DNA of 64,000 bases from Paraburkholderia susongensis (GTDB taxonomy: Bacteria; Pseudomonadota; Gammaproteobacteria; Burkholderiales; Burkholderiaceae), in contig NZ_FXAT01000012.1 in the NCBI RefSeq assembly GCF_900177725.1, positions 124,001 through 188,000 of the forward strand. Reading direction: 5' to 3'. Below are positions 52,995 through 61,844 of this stretch, piece after piece. The translations under genes and the position numbers were made by a program. The notes below the pieces were generated by a model. The model was not told the origin of the DNA and made no database searches. It worked only from the letters and a program-made list of their open reading frames with translations. The stretch's first letter is position 1. Each line of letters opens with the position of its first letter.

Positions 52995-53621
52995 ATGCTT
53001 ACAATCTGGGGACGCACCAATTCGGTCAACGTCCAGAAAGTCTTGTGGTGCTGCGACGAACTCGTGCTGCCGTTCGAGCGCATCGACGCCGGTCTGCAGT
53101 TCGGCCGCAACAACGAACCCGAATATCTCGCGATGAACCCGACCGGCAAGATTCCGACGCTGGTCGACGACGACTTCGTGCTGTGGGAATCCAATTCGAT
53201 CCTGCGCTATCTGGCGATGCAATACGGCGAATCGAGCCTGCTGTATCCGCCCGAACCGAAACTGCGCGCGAGCATCGACCGCTGGCTCGACTGGTCGCTG
53301 TCCACACTGCAACCCGCCGAGCGCCCGGTGTTCTGGACGCTCGTGCGCACGCCGGCCGAGCAGCGCGACATGGCCAAACTCGCCACGGATGCCGCCGCGG
53401 TCGGCCAGTTGTGGCGCCTGCTGGACGCCCATCTGCAAGGACGCTTCTTTCTCGAAGGCGAGAAGTTCACGCTGGCCGATATCGTGATTGGCACGTATAC
53501 GAAGCGCTGGTTTGGGGTCGACGGCCTCGAGCGGCCGTCGCTGCCGAATCTCGAACGCTGGTATTCGCGGATTGCGACACGCTCGGGCTTCAAGAAATAC
53601 GTCGACTTCCCGTTGACCTGA
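52995..53621 (+). CDS. Glutathione S-transferase
   Basis: Cytosolic enzyme of 208 residues. The thioredoxin-like N-terminus (MLTIWGRTNSVNVQKVLWCC) has the Ser/Asn region near residue 9-10 and the glutathione-binding segment NPTGKIPTLVDDDFVLWESN. The all-helical C-terminal domain ends with FTLADIVIGTYTKRWFGVDG, the N-capping box. It belongs to the bacterial GST group related to the beta and theta classes. It is likely monocistronic and may detoxify electrophiles. Confidence 0.93.
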   Translation: MLTIWGRTNSVNVQKVLWCCDELVLPFERIDAGLQFGRNNEPEYLAMNPTGKIPTLVDDDFVLWESNSILRYLAMQYGESSLLYPPEPKLRASIDRWLDWSLSTLQPAERPVFWTLVRTPAEQRDMAKLATDAAAVGQLWRLLDAHLQGRFFLEGEKFTLADIVIGTYTKRWFGVDGLERPSLPNLERWYSRIATRSGFKKYVDFPLT

Positions 53622-53693
53622 AGCGGCCGTTCAGTTGCCGACCGAGTTGTCCACCGAGTTGCCGGAACGGCGCTCGGCCTCACGCTGGGCCGG

Positions 53694-53756
53694 TCGCTAT
53701 CCGCTATCCGCTATCCGCTATCCGTTGCCCGCTGCCGGTTGCCGGTTGCCCGCGTC
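53694..53756 (+). repeat. Degenerate 7-bp tandem repeat, nine units
   Basis: Heptamers TCGCTAT, CCGCTAT (three times), CCGTTGC, CCGCTGC, CGGTTGC, CGGTTGC and CCGCGTC follow without gaps. The second half reads TTGCCCG/TTGCCGG in another register, close to the heptad core at 15209-15250. The array lies between the glutathione transferase and the Fur-family genes. Confidence 0.75.
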
Positions 53757-53818
53757 TGCGTTGCCGCTCGTGCGGGCCCATGAACCCACGGCCGGGCGCG
53801 GCGCAACGCGCAGACCTC

Positions 53819-53824
53819 TATAAT
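53819..53824 (+). promoter_or_regulatory. TATAAT box 6 bases before the fur-family start
   Basis: A perfect -10 hexamer ends 6 bases before the ATG at 53831, so a transcript from it would start at or near the A of ATG and be leaderless. The -35 region is poor, so this may be chance or regulator-dependent. Confidence 0.3.
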
Positions 53825-53830
53825 CGACGC

Positions 53831-54421
53831 ATGAAGACCGCCAAGCCCGCCGCAACCGGCCATCAGGCCACTCCCGCCCATTCCGCCGATGCGCACGAGC
53901 GCCATGAGCATCCTGAATCCGCGCACGCCCACGGCGCGTCGCAGGAAGCCGCTCTCGCGCTCGCCGAGGAATATTGCCGCGAACGCGGCGAAAAGCTCAC
54001 GCCGATCCGGCGCAAGGTGCTCGAACTGCTGCTGAATTCGGGGCGCGCGACCAAGGCTTATTCACTGCTCGACGAAATGCGCCAGATCCATCCTGGCTCG
54101 GCGCCGCCGACCGTATACCGCGCACTCGATTTTCTGCTCTCGGCGGGGCTCGTGCACCGTATCGAATCGATCAACGCATTCACCGTGTGCCACGATCTGA
54201 CGCAATGCCAGCATGGCATCCTCGTGGTCTGCCAGCAATGCGGCAGTGTCACCGAGTTGCACCAGCCGAAGCTGCGGCAAGCGCTCGTCGCGCAGATCGA
54301 GGACGCGGGCTACCGCCTCGCGAGCGACGAAATCGAACTGAAGGGATTGTGTTCCGCCTGTCAGGCGGCGGGGGCGGCGAGTACGGCGGATGCCTCGGCG
54401 CCGGTGGCCGCGGCGAAATAG
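53831..54421 (+). CDS. Fur-family metalloregulator, Zur-like
   Basis: Regulator of 196 residues. The first 38 residues are rich in His (HSADAHERHEHPESAHAHG), possibly a metal-buffering tail. The winged helix (REKL-type: RGEKLTPIRRKVLELLLNSG, PPTVYRALDFLLSAGLVHRI) is typical of Fur proteins. Structural zinc Cys pairs are VVCQQCGS and GLCSACQ. The DNA-recognition segment TVYRALDFL and ESINAFTVCHDLTQCQHG favour Zur over Fur. No zinc transporter gene is adjacent. The start is fixed by the ATG at 53831, since upstream the frame runs into the glutathione transferase gene. Confidence 0.88.
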   Translation: MKTAKPAATGHQATPAHSADAHERHEHPESAHAHGASQEAALALAEEYCRERGEKLTPIRRKVLELLLNSGRATKAYSLLDEMRQIHPGSAPPTVYRALDFLLSAGLVHRIESINAFTVCHDLTQCQHGILVVCQQCGSVTELHQPKLRQALVAQIEDAGYRLASDEIELKGLCSACQAAGAASTADASAPVAAAK

Positions 54422-54606
54422 CGGCGTGCCGCGCGGCCTGGTGTGCGGGTTGCGCCAGGGTTCTGCTGTGTCGTTACGGCACGAGCCTTGCCCAACCTCA
54501 TGAGCACGATGTGCTACGCGTCATGCATCGAGACATGATGCGTAACGCACGCAAAGCAGCAAGCCCTACCACCCGCCATCCTGCAACACCCGGTACGAAG
54601 CTTGAA

Positions 54607-55017
54607 TCAGCCGGCCGCACGCGCGTCGATCGCGTCGTGCAGCAGCGTCACCAGATCGTCGGGCAAAGCGGGTTTGGTCATGAAATGCTGAAAGCCTTCG
54701 CCGATGCTGCGCAAGCGATATGCGTCTTCGGTATGTCCCGTGATGGCCACCGCCACCGCAGGTGAATGACCGCCGCAAATCTCGTGATCGCGCAGCCGCT
54801 GGATCAGATAGAAGCCGTCCATCGCAGGCAGGTCGAGATCGCAGACGACCGCGTCGGGCAGCAGGCGCATTGCCGCTTCGACCCCCTCTTCCGCATCCGC
54901 GACCGCGCAAACCTTCGCGCCTTCTACTTCGAGTAACAAGGTCAGCGACTCCCGGCTGTCCGGGTCGTCCTCTACCAGCACGATCGTGGCCTGATCGAGC
55001 CTCATTGCTCCGTTCAT
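54607..55017 (-). CDS. Single-domain response regulator
   Basis: Receiver protein of about 136 residues. TIVLVEDDPDSRESLTLLLE gives the acidic pocket, AVVCDLDLPAMDGFYLIQRL the phospho-acceptor Asp, AITGHTEDAYRL the Thr region, and FMTKPALPDDLVTLL the conserved Lys. There is no output domain. The start is uncertain: ATG at 55017, an internal ATG at 55005, or an upstream ATG near 55119 are possible, none with a strong ribosome site. It may act in a phosphorelay with the hybrid kinase at 47540-49378 or another kinase. Confidence 0.8.
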   Translation of the reverse strand: MNGAMRLDQATIVLVEDDPDSRESLTLLLEVEGAKVCAVADAEEGVEAAMRLLPDAVVCDLDLPAMDGFYLIQRLRDHEICGGHSPAVAVAITGHTEDAYRLRSIGEGFQHFMTKPALPDDLVTLLHDAIDARAAG

Positions 55018-55720
55018 TGTGTGTTGTTGCTCTGGAAAACCGGTTAGGCCATCTGAACTGGCCAATGTTTCACTCTGCTGCTTGCCGCCGATCCGCGCGG
55101 CTGTGATGTTGCTCTCCATGGTTCCGACTCGATTTCGCACGCCGAGTTGCAAACAGGTCCGCGATTGTAAGGTGTCGCGCTCGTCATCTTCCCAAGTGCA
55201 ACGCGTGCGCACGGTAACGCGCCAAAATTGCACGCTGATGAAAAAACGGCCATCGGCGCATGCCGCGCGTCGTCCGCTCACCCTTCGCTGGGTTGCCACG
55301 GCTCGCCGATTGCCCGCATCCGATTCGCCGATACGGTTCGTGCAAACCTCGTTCACACGGTCTTCACCGCCCGGCATCACTTCTGTCCGCTCCTGTCCTG
55401 CAGACTGTTTGCGCAATGCCGGCGCTTTCGTTCGCCGCGCGCGGCCGTCGCGCTCATCCCGCATCTATCCCTACAAATAGCATGTCGCGTGCCTTGACGT
55501 GCTGCTTCGCGTCGCGCGAACAGCGTCCTCGCAATGCGGTGCGGATACCTTGCTGGTGAGATTGGCGGCGGCGCTATCATCGTGAGCGCATAAGCGTACG
55601 CGTGCCTCGCTTTGACACGATTTGCACGAGCGATCTGCACAAACGATCTGCACCAACCCAAGGCATTGTCAACCGGCGTCCCCCATCCCATCCCTACCCA
55701 ATCCAAGGCCATCCGACACC
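55018..55720. promoter_or_regulatory. 703-base divergent region with a triple 13-bp repeat
   Basis: This separates the response regulator (-) from the RraA-like gene (+). Apart from the tandem repeat at 55618-55656 it shows no convincing gene; long open frames lack ribosome sites and family features. Confidence 0.45.
55618..55656 (+). repeat. Three 13-bp direct repeats upstream of the RraA-like gene
   Basis: CGATTTGCACGAG, CGATCTGCACAAA and CGATCTGCACCAA are head to tail, 65-103 bases before the gene start. The shared core CGATYTGCAC could be a regulator site, or the array may be a slippage product. Confidence 0.7.
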
Positions 55721-56452
55721 ATGTCCGTTACCACGTCCGCTCCCTCCCCCGCGACGCTCGACATCCTTCGCCATGTCAGCACCGCCACGCTGACCACGCA
55801 GTTGTTCAAGCGCGGCCTGCGCAACACGTTCATGCAAGGCGTCGCGCCGCTCGCCCCGCACAGCGGCGCGAACCTGGTCGGACCTGCGTTCACGCTGCGC
55901 AACATTCCGTCGCGCGAGGACATCGACGTGCTCGAACTGTTCACGGACCCTGAATACGCACAACGCAAATGCGTGGAAACGATCCCGGCCGGTCATGTGC
56001 TCGTGCAGGATTGCCGTGGCGAGCGCGGCAGCGCATCGTTCGGCTCGATTCTTTCGCTTCGTTTGCAGGTACGCGGCGTGGCGGGCATGGTGTCCGACGG
56101 ACCGGTACGCGACAGCACGACGATCGCCGCGCTCGACATGCCGGTGTTCTGCGCGGGAGCCAGTGCGCCGCCCAATCTGATCCGCCATCATGCGGTCGAT
56201 ATCAACGTGCCGATCGGCTGCGGAGGCGTCGCGGTGTTTCCGGGCGACGTGATCGTCGGCGATGCGGATGGTGTCGTCGTGATTCCGCTCAAGATGGCCG
56301 ACGACGTCGCGCAGGCCGCCGCCGAACAGGAACAGCTCGAAGCGTTTCTTACCGAGCGGATTCGCGAGGGCGCCGTGCTGCCGGGCACCTATCCGCCGAA
56401 CGACGCGACGAAGGCAGCGTTCGAAGAATGGAAGAAGAAACGGGGGATTTAA
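55721..56452 (+). CDS. RraA-like / 4-hydroxy-4-methyl-2-oxoglutarate aldolase family protein
   Basis: Protein of 243 residues of the RraA fold. The family core reads VQDCRGERGSASFGSILSLR and GVAGMVSDGPVRDSTTIAAL, where the GPVRD Arg-Asp binds pyruvate and metal in the aldolases. VFPGDVIVGDADGVVVIPLK is the other conserved block. True RraA (RNase E regulator) is about 160 residues, so this longer protein is more likely an aldolase or lyase acting on a pyruvate-forming substrate. It is monocistronic. Confidence 0.82.
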   Translation: MSVTTSAPSPATLDILRHVSTATLTTQLFKRGLRNTFMQGVAPLAPHSGANLVGPAFTLRNIPSREDIDVLELFTDPEYAQRKCVETIPAGHVLVQDCRGERGSASFGSILSLRLQVRGVAGMVSDGPVRDSTTIAALDMPVFCAGASAPPNLIRHHAVDINVPIGCGGVAVFPGDVIVGDADGVVVIPLKMADDVAQAAAEQEQLEAFLTERIREGAVLPGTYPPNDATKAAFEEWKKKRGI

Positions 56453-56500
56453 AGCGTCATTCACGCGATCCGCACGCGCATTCCAGATGCGCGCGCCGCG

Positions 56501-57316
56501 TCAATCGCCCTTTTTCGGCCCGATGCCCTGGACCAGCAACGCGACCGCGTGCCGTGCGATCTCCTCGCCGCCGACGTTGCGCCGCGCGGGATCGTTGCAC
56601 CACAGCTTCGAGGCCGCGAGCGGCAGAACCGTCATGCCGAGCAACGTGACGAATACCAGCGCGGGTTCGAGCGCCGCGTTCAGGCGCCCCTCCTTTTGCC
56701 AGCGCGTGATGGCGGAGAGCGACGCCTTCTGATGCCCGTTGCCGAAGCGCTCGTGCATGCGCTGGCGCAGCAGCCCGCCGTCGCTGATCACTTCGCGCAC
56801 CCACAGCGACGCGAACCACGAGTGGTCGCTCGCGACCTGCACGAGCCGGTGCGTCAGTTGCGTAATTGCCGCGACCGGATCGTCGGGATGTTCCTGGAAC
56901 GGCGCGCCGAGGCTCGCGCGTAACGGTGCGAAACGCTCGTCGATCAGCACGTCGAGCAACTGATCGCGCGTCTTGAAGTAGTAATGCATCATCGCGGGCG
57001 TAAAACCGGCCTCACGTGCAATCTCGCCGAGCGAAGTCTCGACGATGCCCTGCTTCGCGAACAGCGTGAGCGCCGCGTCGAGCAAACGGGCGCGCTGCTC
57101 CGGGCCGCGCGCGGCGCCGGTGGGCCGGCCCGGGCGGCGGGCGGCGGAAACAGTCGATGCCGCGGCAGCAACGGCCGCGGCATCCGCATCACCTGATGCC
57201 GCCCTGACGGCGCCACGCTTCGACGCATTGCGCTCTTTCTCTACGCCCCGTGCACGCGGCGGCGCAACGCTCGCCACCGGCTTCACCACGGAGTCGCCTG
57301 AAGGAATCCTTGCCAT
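56501..57316 (-). CDS. TetR-family transcriptional regulator
   Basis: Repressor of about 271 residues from the ATG at 57316; a TTG three codons earlier is an alternative. An Ala/Arg-rich tail of about 65 residues precedes the helix-turn-helix (RARLLDAALTLFAKQGIVET, SLGEIAREAGFTPAMMHYYF, KTRDQLLDV). The C-terminal ligand domain is of the TetR_C kind (RWQKEGRLNAALEPALVFVT). It is divergent from the efflux gene at 57392 with only about 75 bases between, so it most likely represses that pump. Confidence 0.9.
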   Translation of the reverse strand: MARIPSGDSVVKPVASVAPPRARGVEKERNASKRGAVRAASGDADAAAVAAAASTVSAARRPGRPTGAARGPEQRARLLDAALTLFAKQGIVETSLGEIAREAGFTPAMMHYYFKTRDQLLDVLIDERFAPLRASLGAPFQEHPDDPVAAITQLTHRLVQVASDHSWFASLWVREVISDGGLLRQRMHERFGNGHQKASLSAITRWQKEGRLNAALEPALVFVTLLGMTVLPLAASKLWCNDPARRNVGGEEIARHAVALLVQGIGPKKGD

Positions 57317-57391
57317 TGCATTCAATTTGACGTGAGAGACGATGTCGCATATATTAATCTCTCAATTAATTAATTTCAATGCATCATTGCC
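57317..57391. promoter_or_regulatory. Shared AT-rich promoter/operator between tetR-like and MFS genes
   Basis: In this short gap AATTAATTAATT (57364-57375) is a perfect palindrome and ATTAATCTCTCAATTAAT spans it, in strong contrast to the GC-rich surroundings. It is a natural operator candidate for the TetR protein. Confidence 0.6.
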
Positions 57392-58927
57392 ATGGAACAT
57401 CCCGTCACGACCCAGCCCATCGAGTCTGCGCAACCGGACTCGCGGCCGGCCCCGCCCGCCACCGGCCATCCGCCGATCCGGCTGCTCTTTCCGGCGCTGC
57501 TGCTGGTCATGCTGCTCGCCGCGCTCGACCAGACGATCGTCTCGACCGCGCTGCCGACCATCGTCGGTGAACTCGGCGGGCTCAACAACCTGTCGTGGGT
57601 CGTGACAGCGTACCTGCTCAGTTCGACGATCGTCGTGCCGCTGTACGGCAAGTTCGGCGATCTGTTCGGCCGCAAGATCGTGTTGCAGACCGCGATCGTG
57701 GTGTTCCTCGTCGGCTCGGCGCTATGCGGCATCGCGCAGAACATGAGCCAGCTGATCGTGCTGCGCGCGCTGCAAGGGCTCGGCGGCGGTGGCCTGCTCG
57801 TCGTGACGATGGCCGCGATCGCCGACGTGATTCCACCCGCCGAGCGCGGCCGCTATCAGGGCGTGTTCGGCGGCGTGTTCGGTCTTGCCACGGTAATCGG
57901 TCCGCTGCTCGGCGGCTTTCTCGTCGAACACCTCACGTGGCGCTGGATCTTCTATATCAACCTGCCGCTCGGCATCATTTCGCTCGTCGTGATCGGCGCG
58001 GTTTTCCGGCCGCACGTGCGCCACGTCAAGCACACGATCGACTACATGGGCGCTGCGTTTCTTGCCGGCGCGCTCACCTGCATCATCCTCTTCACGAGCC
58101 AGGGCGGCACGATCCTGCCGTGGTCGTCGCCGCAACTGTGGTTCATGCTCGGCATGGGCCTCGTGGCGATCTGGGGCTTCATCCATGAAGAGCGCGGCGC
58201 GGCCGAACCGATCATGCCGCTCGAACTGTTCAAGGACCGCACGTTCGTGCTGAGCAGTCTGATCAGCTTCATCATCGGCGTATCGCTGTTCGGCTCGGTC
58301 ACGTTCATACCGCTCTATCTGCAGGTCGTAAAAGGCTCAACGCCATCGGAAGCCGGCATGCAGATGCTGCCGATGATGGGCGGTCTCTTCATCATGTCGA
58401 TGGTGACCGGCCGCGTAATCAGCAAGATCGGCAAATACCGCATGTTCCCGATCATGGGCACCTTGCTCGTGTCGATCGCGATGCTGCTGCTCGCGCGTCT
58501 GCAGATCGATACGCCGATTCACGTGATGTATCTGTACATGGGCCTGCTCGGCTGCGGTCTCGGCATGGTGATGCAGGTGCTGGTTCTGGCGGTGCAGAAC
58601 ACCGTCGAATTCAAGCATATGGGCGTCTCGACGTCGGGTGTCACACTGTTCCGTTCGATCGGCGGCTCGATTGGCGTTGCCAGTTTCGGCGCGGTGTTTT
58701 CGAACGGACTCGCCGCGCGCCTCGAAAAGCTGATCCCGCCCGATACCGAGTTGCCGCATGCACTCGGCCCCGCCGCGATCCATCAGTTACCCGAAGCGTT
58801 GCGCGACGATTATCTGCATGCTTTCGCCGGCGCGCTGCATACCGTGTATCTGTCGGCCGCGTGTGTCGTGGTGCTGGCTTTCGCGCTTGCGTGGTTGCTG
58901 AAGGATCATCCGCTGCGCAAACATTGA
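57392..58927 (+). CDS. DHA2-family MFS efflux pump (EmrB/QacA type)
   Basis: Inner-membrane drug:H+ antiporter of 511 residues with 14 predicted helices. Motif A is PLYGKFGDLFGRKIVLQTAI, motif D1 is LLAALDQTIVSTALPTIVGE, and motif C is GLATVIGPLLGGFLVEHLTW followed by RWIFYINLPLGI. All are DHA2 signatures. There is no periplasmic adaptor (EmrA) gene nearby, so it probably works alone. The divergent TetR gene is the likely repressor, and a strong terminator follows. Confidence 0.94.
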   Translation: MEHPVTTQPIESAQPDSRPAPPATGHPPIRLLFPALLLVMLLAALDQTIVSTALPTIVGELGGLNNLSWVVTAYLLSSTIVVPLYGKFGDLFGRKIVLQTAIVVFLVGSALCGIAQNMSQLIVLRALQGLGGGGLLVVTMAAIADVIPPAERGRYQGVFGGVFGLATVIGPLLGGFLVEHLTWRWIFYINLPLGIISLVVIGAVFRPHVRHVKHTIDYMGAAFLAGALTCIILFTSQGGTILPWSSPQLWFMLGMGLVAIWGFIHEERGAAEPIMPLELFKDRTFVLSSLISFIIGVSLFGSVTFIPLYLQVVKGSTPSEAGMQMLPMMGGLFIMSMVTGRVISKIGKYRMFPIMGTLLVSIAMLLLARLQIDTPIHVMYLYMGLLGCGLGMVMQVLVLAVQNTVEFKHMGVSTSGVTLFRSIGGSIGVASFGAVFSNGLAARLEKLIPPDTELPHALGPAAIHQLPEALRDDYLHAFAGALHTVYLSAACVVVLAFALAWLLKDHPLRKH

Positions 58928-59367
58928 TCTCGACATGCTTGCATCCGTGATCCGATAAAAGCGCTGATGCAAGCGTTTAATTGACGACTATCGCAACGAG
59001 GCCGAACGCAGCGCGTATCGGCCTCGTTGCGTTTTCACCGCTCGCCTTGCATTGCAACGTACCGCATCGGCGCATGGCATTTCTGCGCAAGCGACATGAA
59101 AAAAACCGCGAATACACTCGTTCTCAGCGCATGAGCATTTTTTCGTCATACCTGCCAATGTGCGGTAGCGCACACAGCATCAGTACGAGCGTAGATTGAC
59201 GTTTCCGATGAAACACCACATATTGAAAACAGCAGCGGCGTAGGCACGGCTTACGTCTGCGAGACTGTTTGGCGCATGTGGATCGTGATTCCGCGGACAA
59301 GAACTCCAGCCTCGACGCGATCCGGAGCATGCCGTAATGGCATCGTTTTCCACAGGTGGGCCACAGC
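58928..59367. other. 440-base intergenic region after the MFS gene
   Basis: This contains the terminator at 58992-59035. The rest is moderately AT-rich with no supported gene; it leads to the zinc-ribbon gene at 59368 on the same strand. Confidence 0.5.
58992..59035 (+). terminator. Rho-independent terminator of the MFS gene
   Basis: CGCAACGAGGCCGA (58992-59005) and TCGGCCTCGTTGCG (59018-59031) form a perfect 14-bp GC-rich stem with a 12-base loop, followed at once by TTTT. It lies 65 bases after the pump stop codon. Confidence 0.9.
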
Positions 59368-60447
59368 ATGTCCACTCAGACCGTAACCGGCCATAGCTTT
59401 CCGACACCCTGCAAACGCTGCGGTGGCGCGCTGTACCGGCAGGTCGACTACTGCCCGTATTGCGGCGCCGTGCATCCGCTCGACCCGGACCCACACCCTC
59501 ACCAGCGCGCGGTGATACCAGGCAGCCGCGCGAGCGCCACGCATAAGCCCTTGCACCAACTCGACGGCGAACTCGACGCACCGGACGTGCTGAACGACAG
59601 CGGCCCCGTCGCTCACCCGATGCAGCCCGAGGAAGCCCTTCCCGAAGTGCCGGTCATGCGTACGGCGCTCGTCTCGCCCGATACGCCGATCCCGCCGCTC
59701 GAAGAGCCGCTGTACGTGCCACGCAGCCCCGTGCTGACGATTCGTCGCGTGCTGTATCTGATCGGCGCGCTTGTCGTAATCGGCCTGGCGTATGTCGGCT
59801 ATGCACTACTTAGCGACACGAGCGACAGCGAAGATACGGATTTCGAGACAATTACTCAGGATGCCAGAACGACGACCACCGGCACGATCGCGCCGTTCGC
59901 GTCGGCTCCATCGGCAATTCGATCGCAGGCGGCCCATTCGTTCGCCGCTGTCAGGCCCGCGACGCCCGCCATGCCAGCCGCACCCGCCACGACCGCCACG
60001 CCCGATATACCGGCAAGGCTCGCGCCGGTCGTGCCGGCCGCCCCAGTTGCACCTGTCGCGCCCCTCGTCGCCGCAACACCCGCGAAGCCCCCGCTGCAAT
60101 TCCGCGACGCCGCACAGGCATTGGATGCCGCGCGTCTCGCATTGCGCGCCAACGATCTGTCCAAGGCGCAAGCGGCGCTCGCCGCCGCGCAGACGTTGCA
60201 ACCCGGCAATACTGATGCGAAAGACCTGGCCGCACAGTTGCGGCCGCTTGCGGAGCGGCGCGACAACGCATTGCAAGCCGCGCAAGCCTGTGTCGCGCAG
60301 CAGTCGTGGCCTTGCGCACGGCAGCACGCGAACGAGGCGCTCGCGATCGACAGCAACAATGACACGGCGAGAAGCGTTCTCGAGCGCGTGATTCGCGAAA
60401 CCGGCTGGGCGCCGCTCAATCCGCGCACGACGCCCCGGCGCGATTAG
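59368..60447 (+). CDS. Zinc-ribbon, single-span membrane protein
   Basis: Protein of 359 residues that I cannot assign to a named family. Near the N-terminus CKRCGGALYRQVDYCPYCG is a clear four-Cys zinc ribbon. A membrane helix (VLYLIGALVVIGLAYVGYAL) lies near residues 130-150, giving a cytoplasmic ribbon and an exported C-terminal part. That part has a Pro/Ala/Thr-rich linker and then a helical repeat-like region (ALDAARLALRANDLSKAQAA, CARQHANEALAIDSN), similar to TPR units. It is followed by an orphan TAXI binding protein 274 bases downstream, on the same strand, so the two may cooperate. Confidence 0.8.
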   Translation: MSTQTVTGHSFPTPCKRCGGALYRQVDYCPYCGAVHPLDPDPHPHQRAVIPGSRASATHKPLHQLDGELDAPDVLNDSGPVAHPMQPEEALPEVPVMRTALVSPDTPIPPLEEPLYVPRSPVLTIRRVLYLIGALVVIGLAYVGYALLSDTSDSEDTDFETITQDARTTTTGTIAPFASAPSAIRSQAAHSFAAVRPATPAMPAAPATTATPDIPARLAPVVPAAPVAPVAPLVAATPAKPPLQFRDAAQALDAARLALRANDLSKAQAALAAAQTLQPGNTDAKDLAAQLRPLAERRDNALQAAQACVAQQSWPCARQHANEALAIDSNNDTARSVLERVIRETGWAPLNPRTTPRRD

Positions 60448-60721
60448 CGGCAGATCGAGGGCAACGCGCGCGAAGGCTTCAGCGAAGGTCCGGGAATGGG
60501 AATTGACCTGATTCCTCCCGGCCTCAGAGGAAATTATTCCGGATACCAAATCAAATTTTCGCTGTCCACGCTGGCCCACCCGTTACCGTGTGTCCTCTGA
60601 GAGGAAACAGACGGAATGAACCAGCGCCACACCTTGAACATGACATCACAGCCGGATCACTGGCGCTTCGCGCGCGCCGACGCGGGAAGCTCGATAAACC
60701 TGACCGATAGGTAGAGAGACC

Positions 60722-61801
60722 ATGCTGAAGAGACTTCTCGCGGGATGGCTGGGGCTGGCGGCAATGGTCGTATGTTCGCTGGCGGGCGCGGAACCGGCGC
60801 ACTACAAGATCGTCACGGGCCCGGAGCGCGGCACGTATATCCAGATCGGTCAGGATTTGTCGAAATGGGTGGCGCAGCCGGTCGGCATCGATCTGGAAGT
60901 GCTCGCCTCGAAAGGATCGGCCGAAAACGTGCAGCGCATGCGCTTCGAACCCGGCGTGAAGCTTGCGCTCGTGCAGTCCGACGTGTACCAGGCGTTCATC
61001 GACATGGCGAACGCGGGCAATGCCGATGCGGGCACGATGATCCGGCCGCTGCGGCTCATCATGCCGCTCTACGACGAGGAAATTAACGTCGTCGTGCGCG
61101 CGGATTCGCCGATGAAAACACTCGCCGACATCAAGGACAAAACCATCAGCGTCGGCCTGCTTGGCAGCGGCACCGCGCAATCGGCGACGACGCTCTATCG
61201 CCTGATGTTCGGCCAGCCGATTCCCGAGCAGAACATCCAGCACCTGAGCAACGAGGACGCGCTCGCCGCACTGATCGTGAAGAAGGTGGACGTCGCGATC
61301 ATCGTGGTCGGGCAACCTGCGAAGCTCTTCAACGACATGAATCCCGACCTGCTGCAACAGTTGCGCCTGTTGCGAGCCGACCCGAACGCGCCGGAAACCG
61401 CCCGCGCGAAGCAGACCTACTTCCCGACTACGATCCGTCAGAGCAGCTATCCTGGCTGGCTCAAGGAAGATGTGCCGGGCCTGACCGTGAAAGCGTTTCT
61501 CGTCACTTACGATTACGGTCTGCGCGATACCGTCAGCAATCTGGATCATTTCGCCGACTCGCTGTGCGCGAACTTCGATAATCTGCAGGAGCACGGCCAC
61601 CCGAAATGGAAGCAGGTAAAACTCGAACTGCCGACGCTCGTGCGCGGATGGAAGTACTACGGACCCGTCGAAAAGCACCTGCGCGCCTGCATGACGAACC
61701 GCAGCGCAGCGCTGAGCCCGACCGCCGCACAAGCGCAGGCCGCACCGAAACCGCGCGCGCTGTGCACGGACCAGGAGCGGCTGCTTCTGCTGTGCAAATA
61801 G
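60722..61801 (+). CDS. TAXI-family (TRAP-associated) solute-binding protein
   Basis: Exported protein of 359 residues. The signal peptide ends near SLAGAEPA. YKIVTGPERGTYIQIGQDLS, ASKGSAENVQRMR, LALVQSDVYQAF and VGLLGSGTAQSATTLYRLMF are the TAXI signatures. A C-terminal extension carries Cys residues (RALCTDQERLLLLCK) that are not usual for the family. No TRAP membrane subunit gene is in the window, so it is an orphan; it may bind glutamate-like or other small ligands for a sensor. The upstream zinc-ribbon membrane protein is a candidate partner. Confidence 0.88.
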   Translation: MLKRLLAGWLGLAAMVVCSLAGAEPAHYKIVTGPERGTYIQIGQDLSKWVAQPVGIDLEVLASKGSAENVQRMRFEPGVKLALVQSDVYQAFIDMANAGNADAGTMIRPLRLIMPLYDEEINVVVRADSPMKTLADIKDKTISVGLLGSGTAQSATTLYRLMFGQPIPEQNIQHLSNEDALAALIVKKVDVAIIVVGQPAKLFNDMNPDLLQQLRLLRADPNAPETARAKQTYFPTTIRQSSYPGWLKEDVPGLTVKAFLVTYDYGLRDTVSNLDHFADSLCANFDNLQEHGHPKWKQVKLELPTLVRGWKYYGPVEKHLRACMTNRSAALSPTAAQAQAAPKPRALCTDQERLLLLCK

Positions 61802-61844
61802 CACGCGAATAACGCCCACCTGCACGGCGCAAAAGCGCGAGTGC

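Noticed and set aside
52955..53830. Fusion protein ending in the Fur-family regulator
   Set aside because: The frame overlaps the glutathione transferase gene out of phase and has no domain before the ATG at 53831.
56475..56493. Bidirectional terminator between the RraA-like and tetR-like genes
   Set aside because: A 7-bp stem (CGCGCAT/ATGCGCG) is present but without a T-tract on either side; too weak to call.
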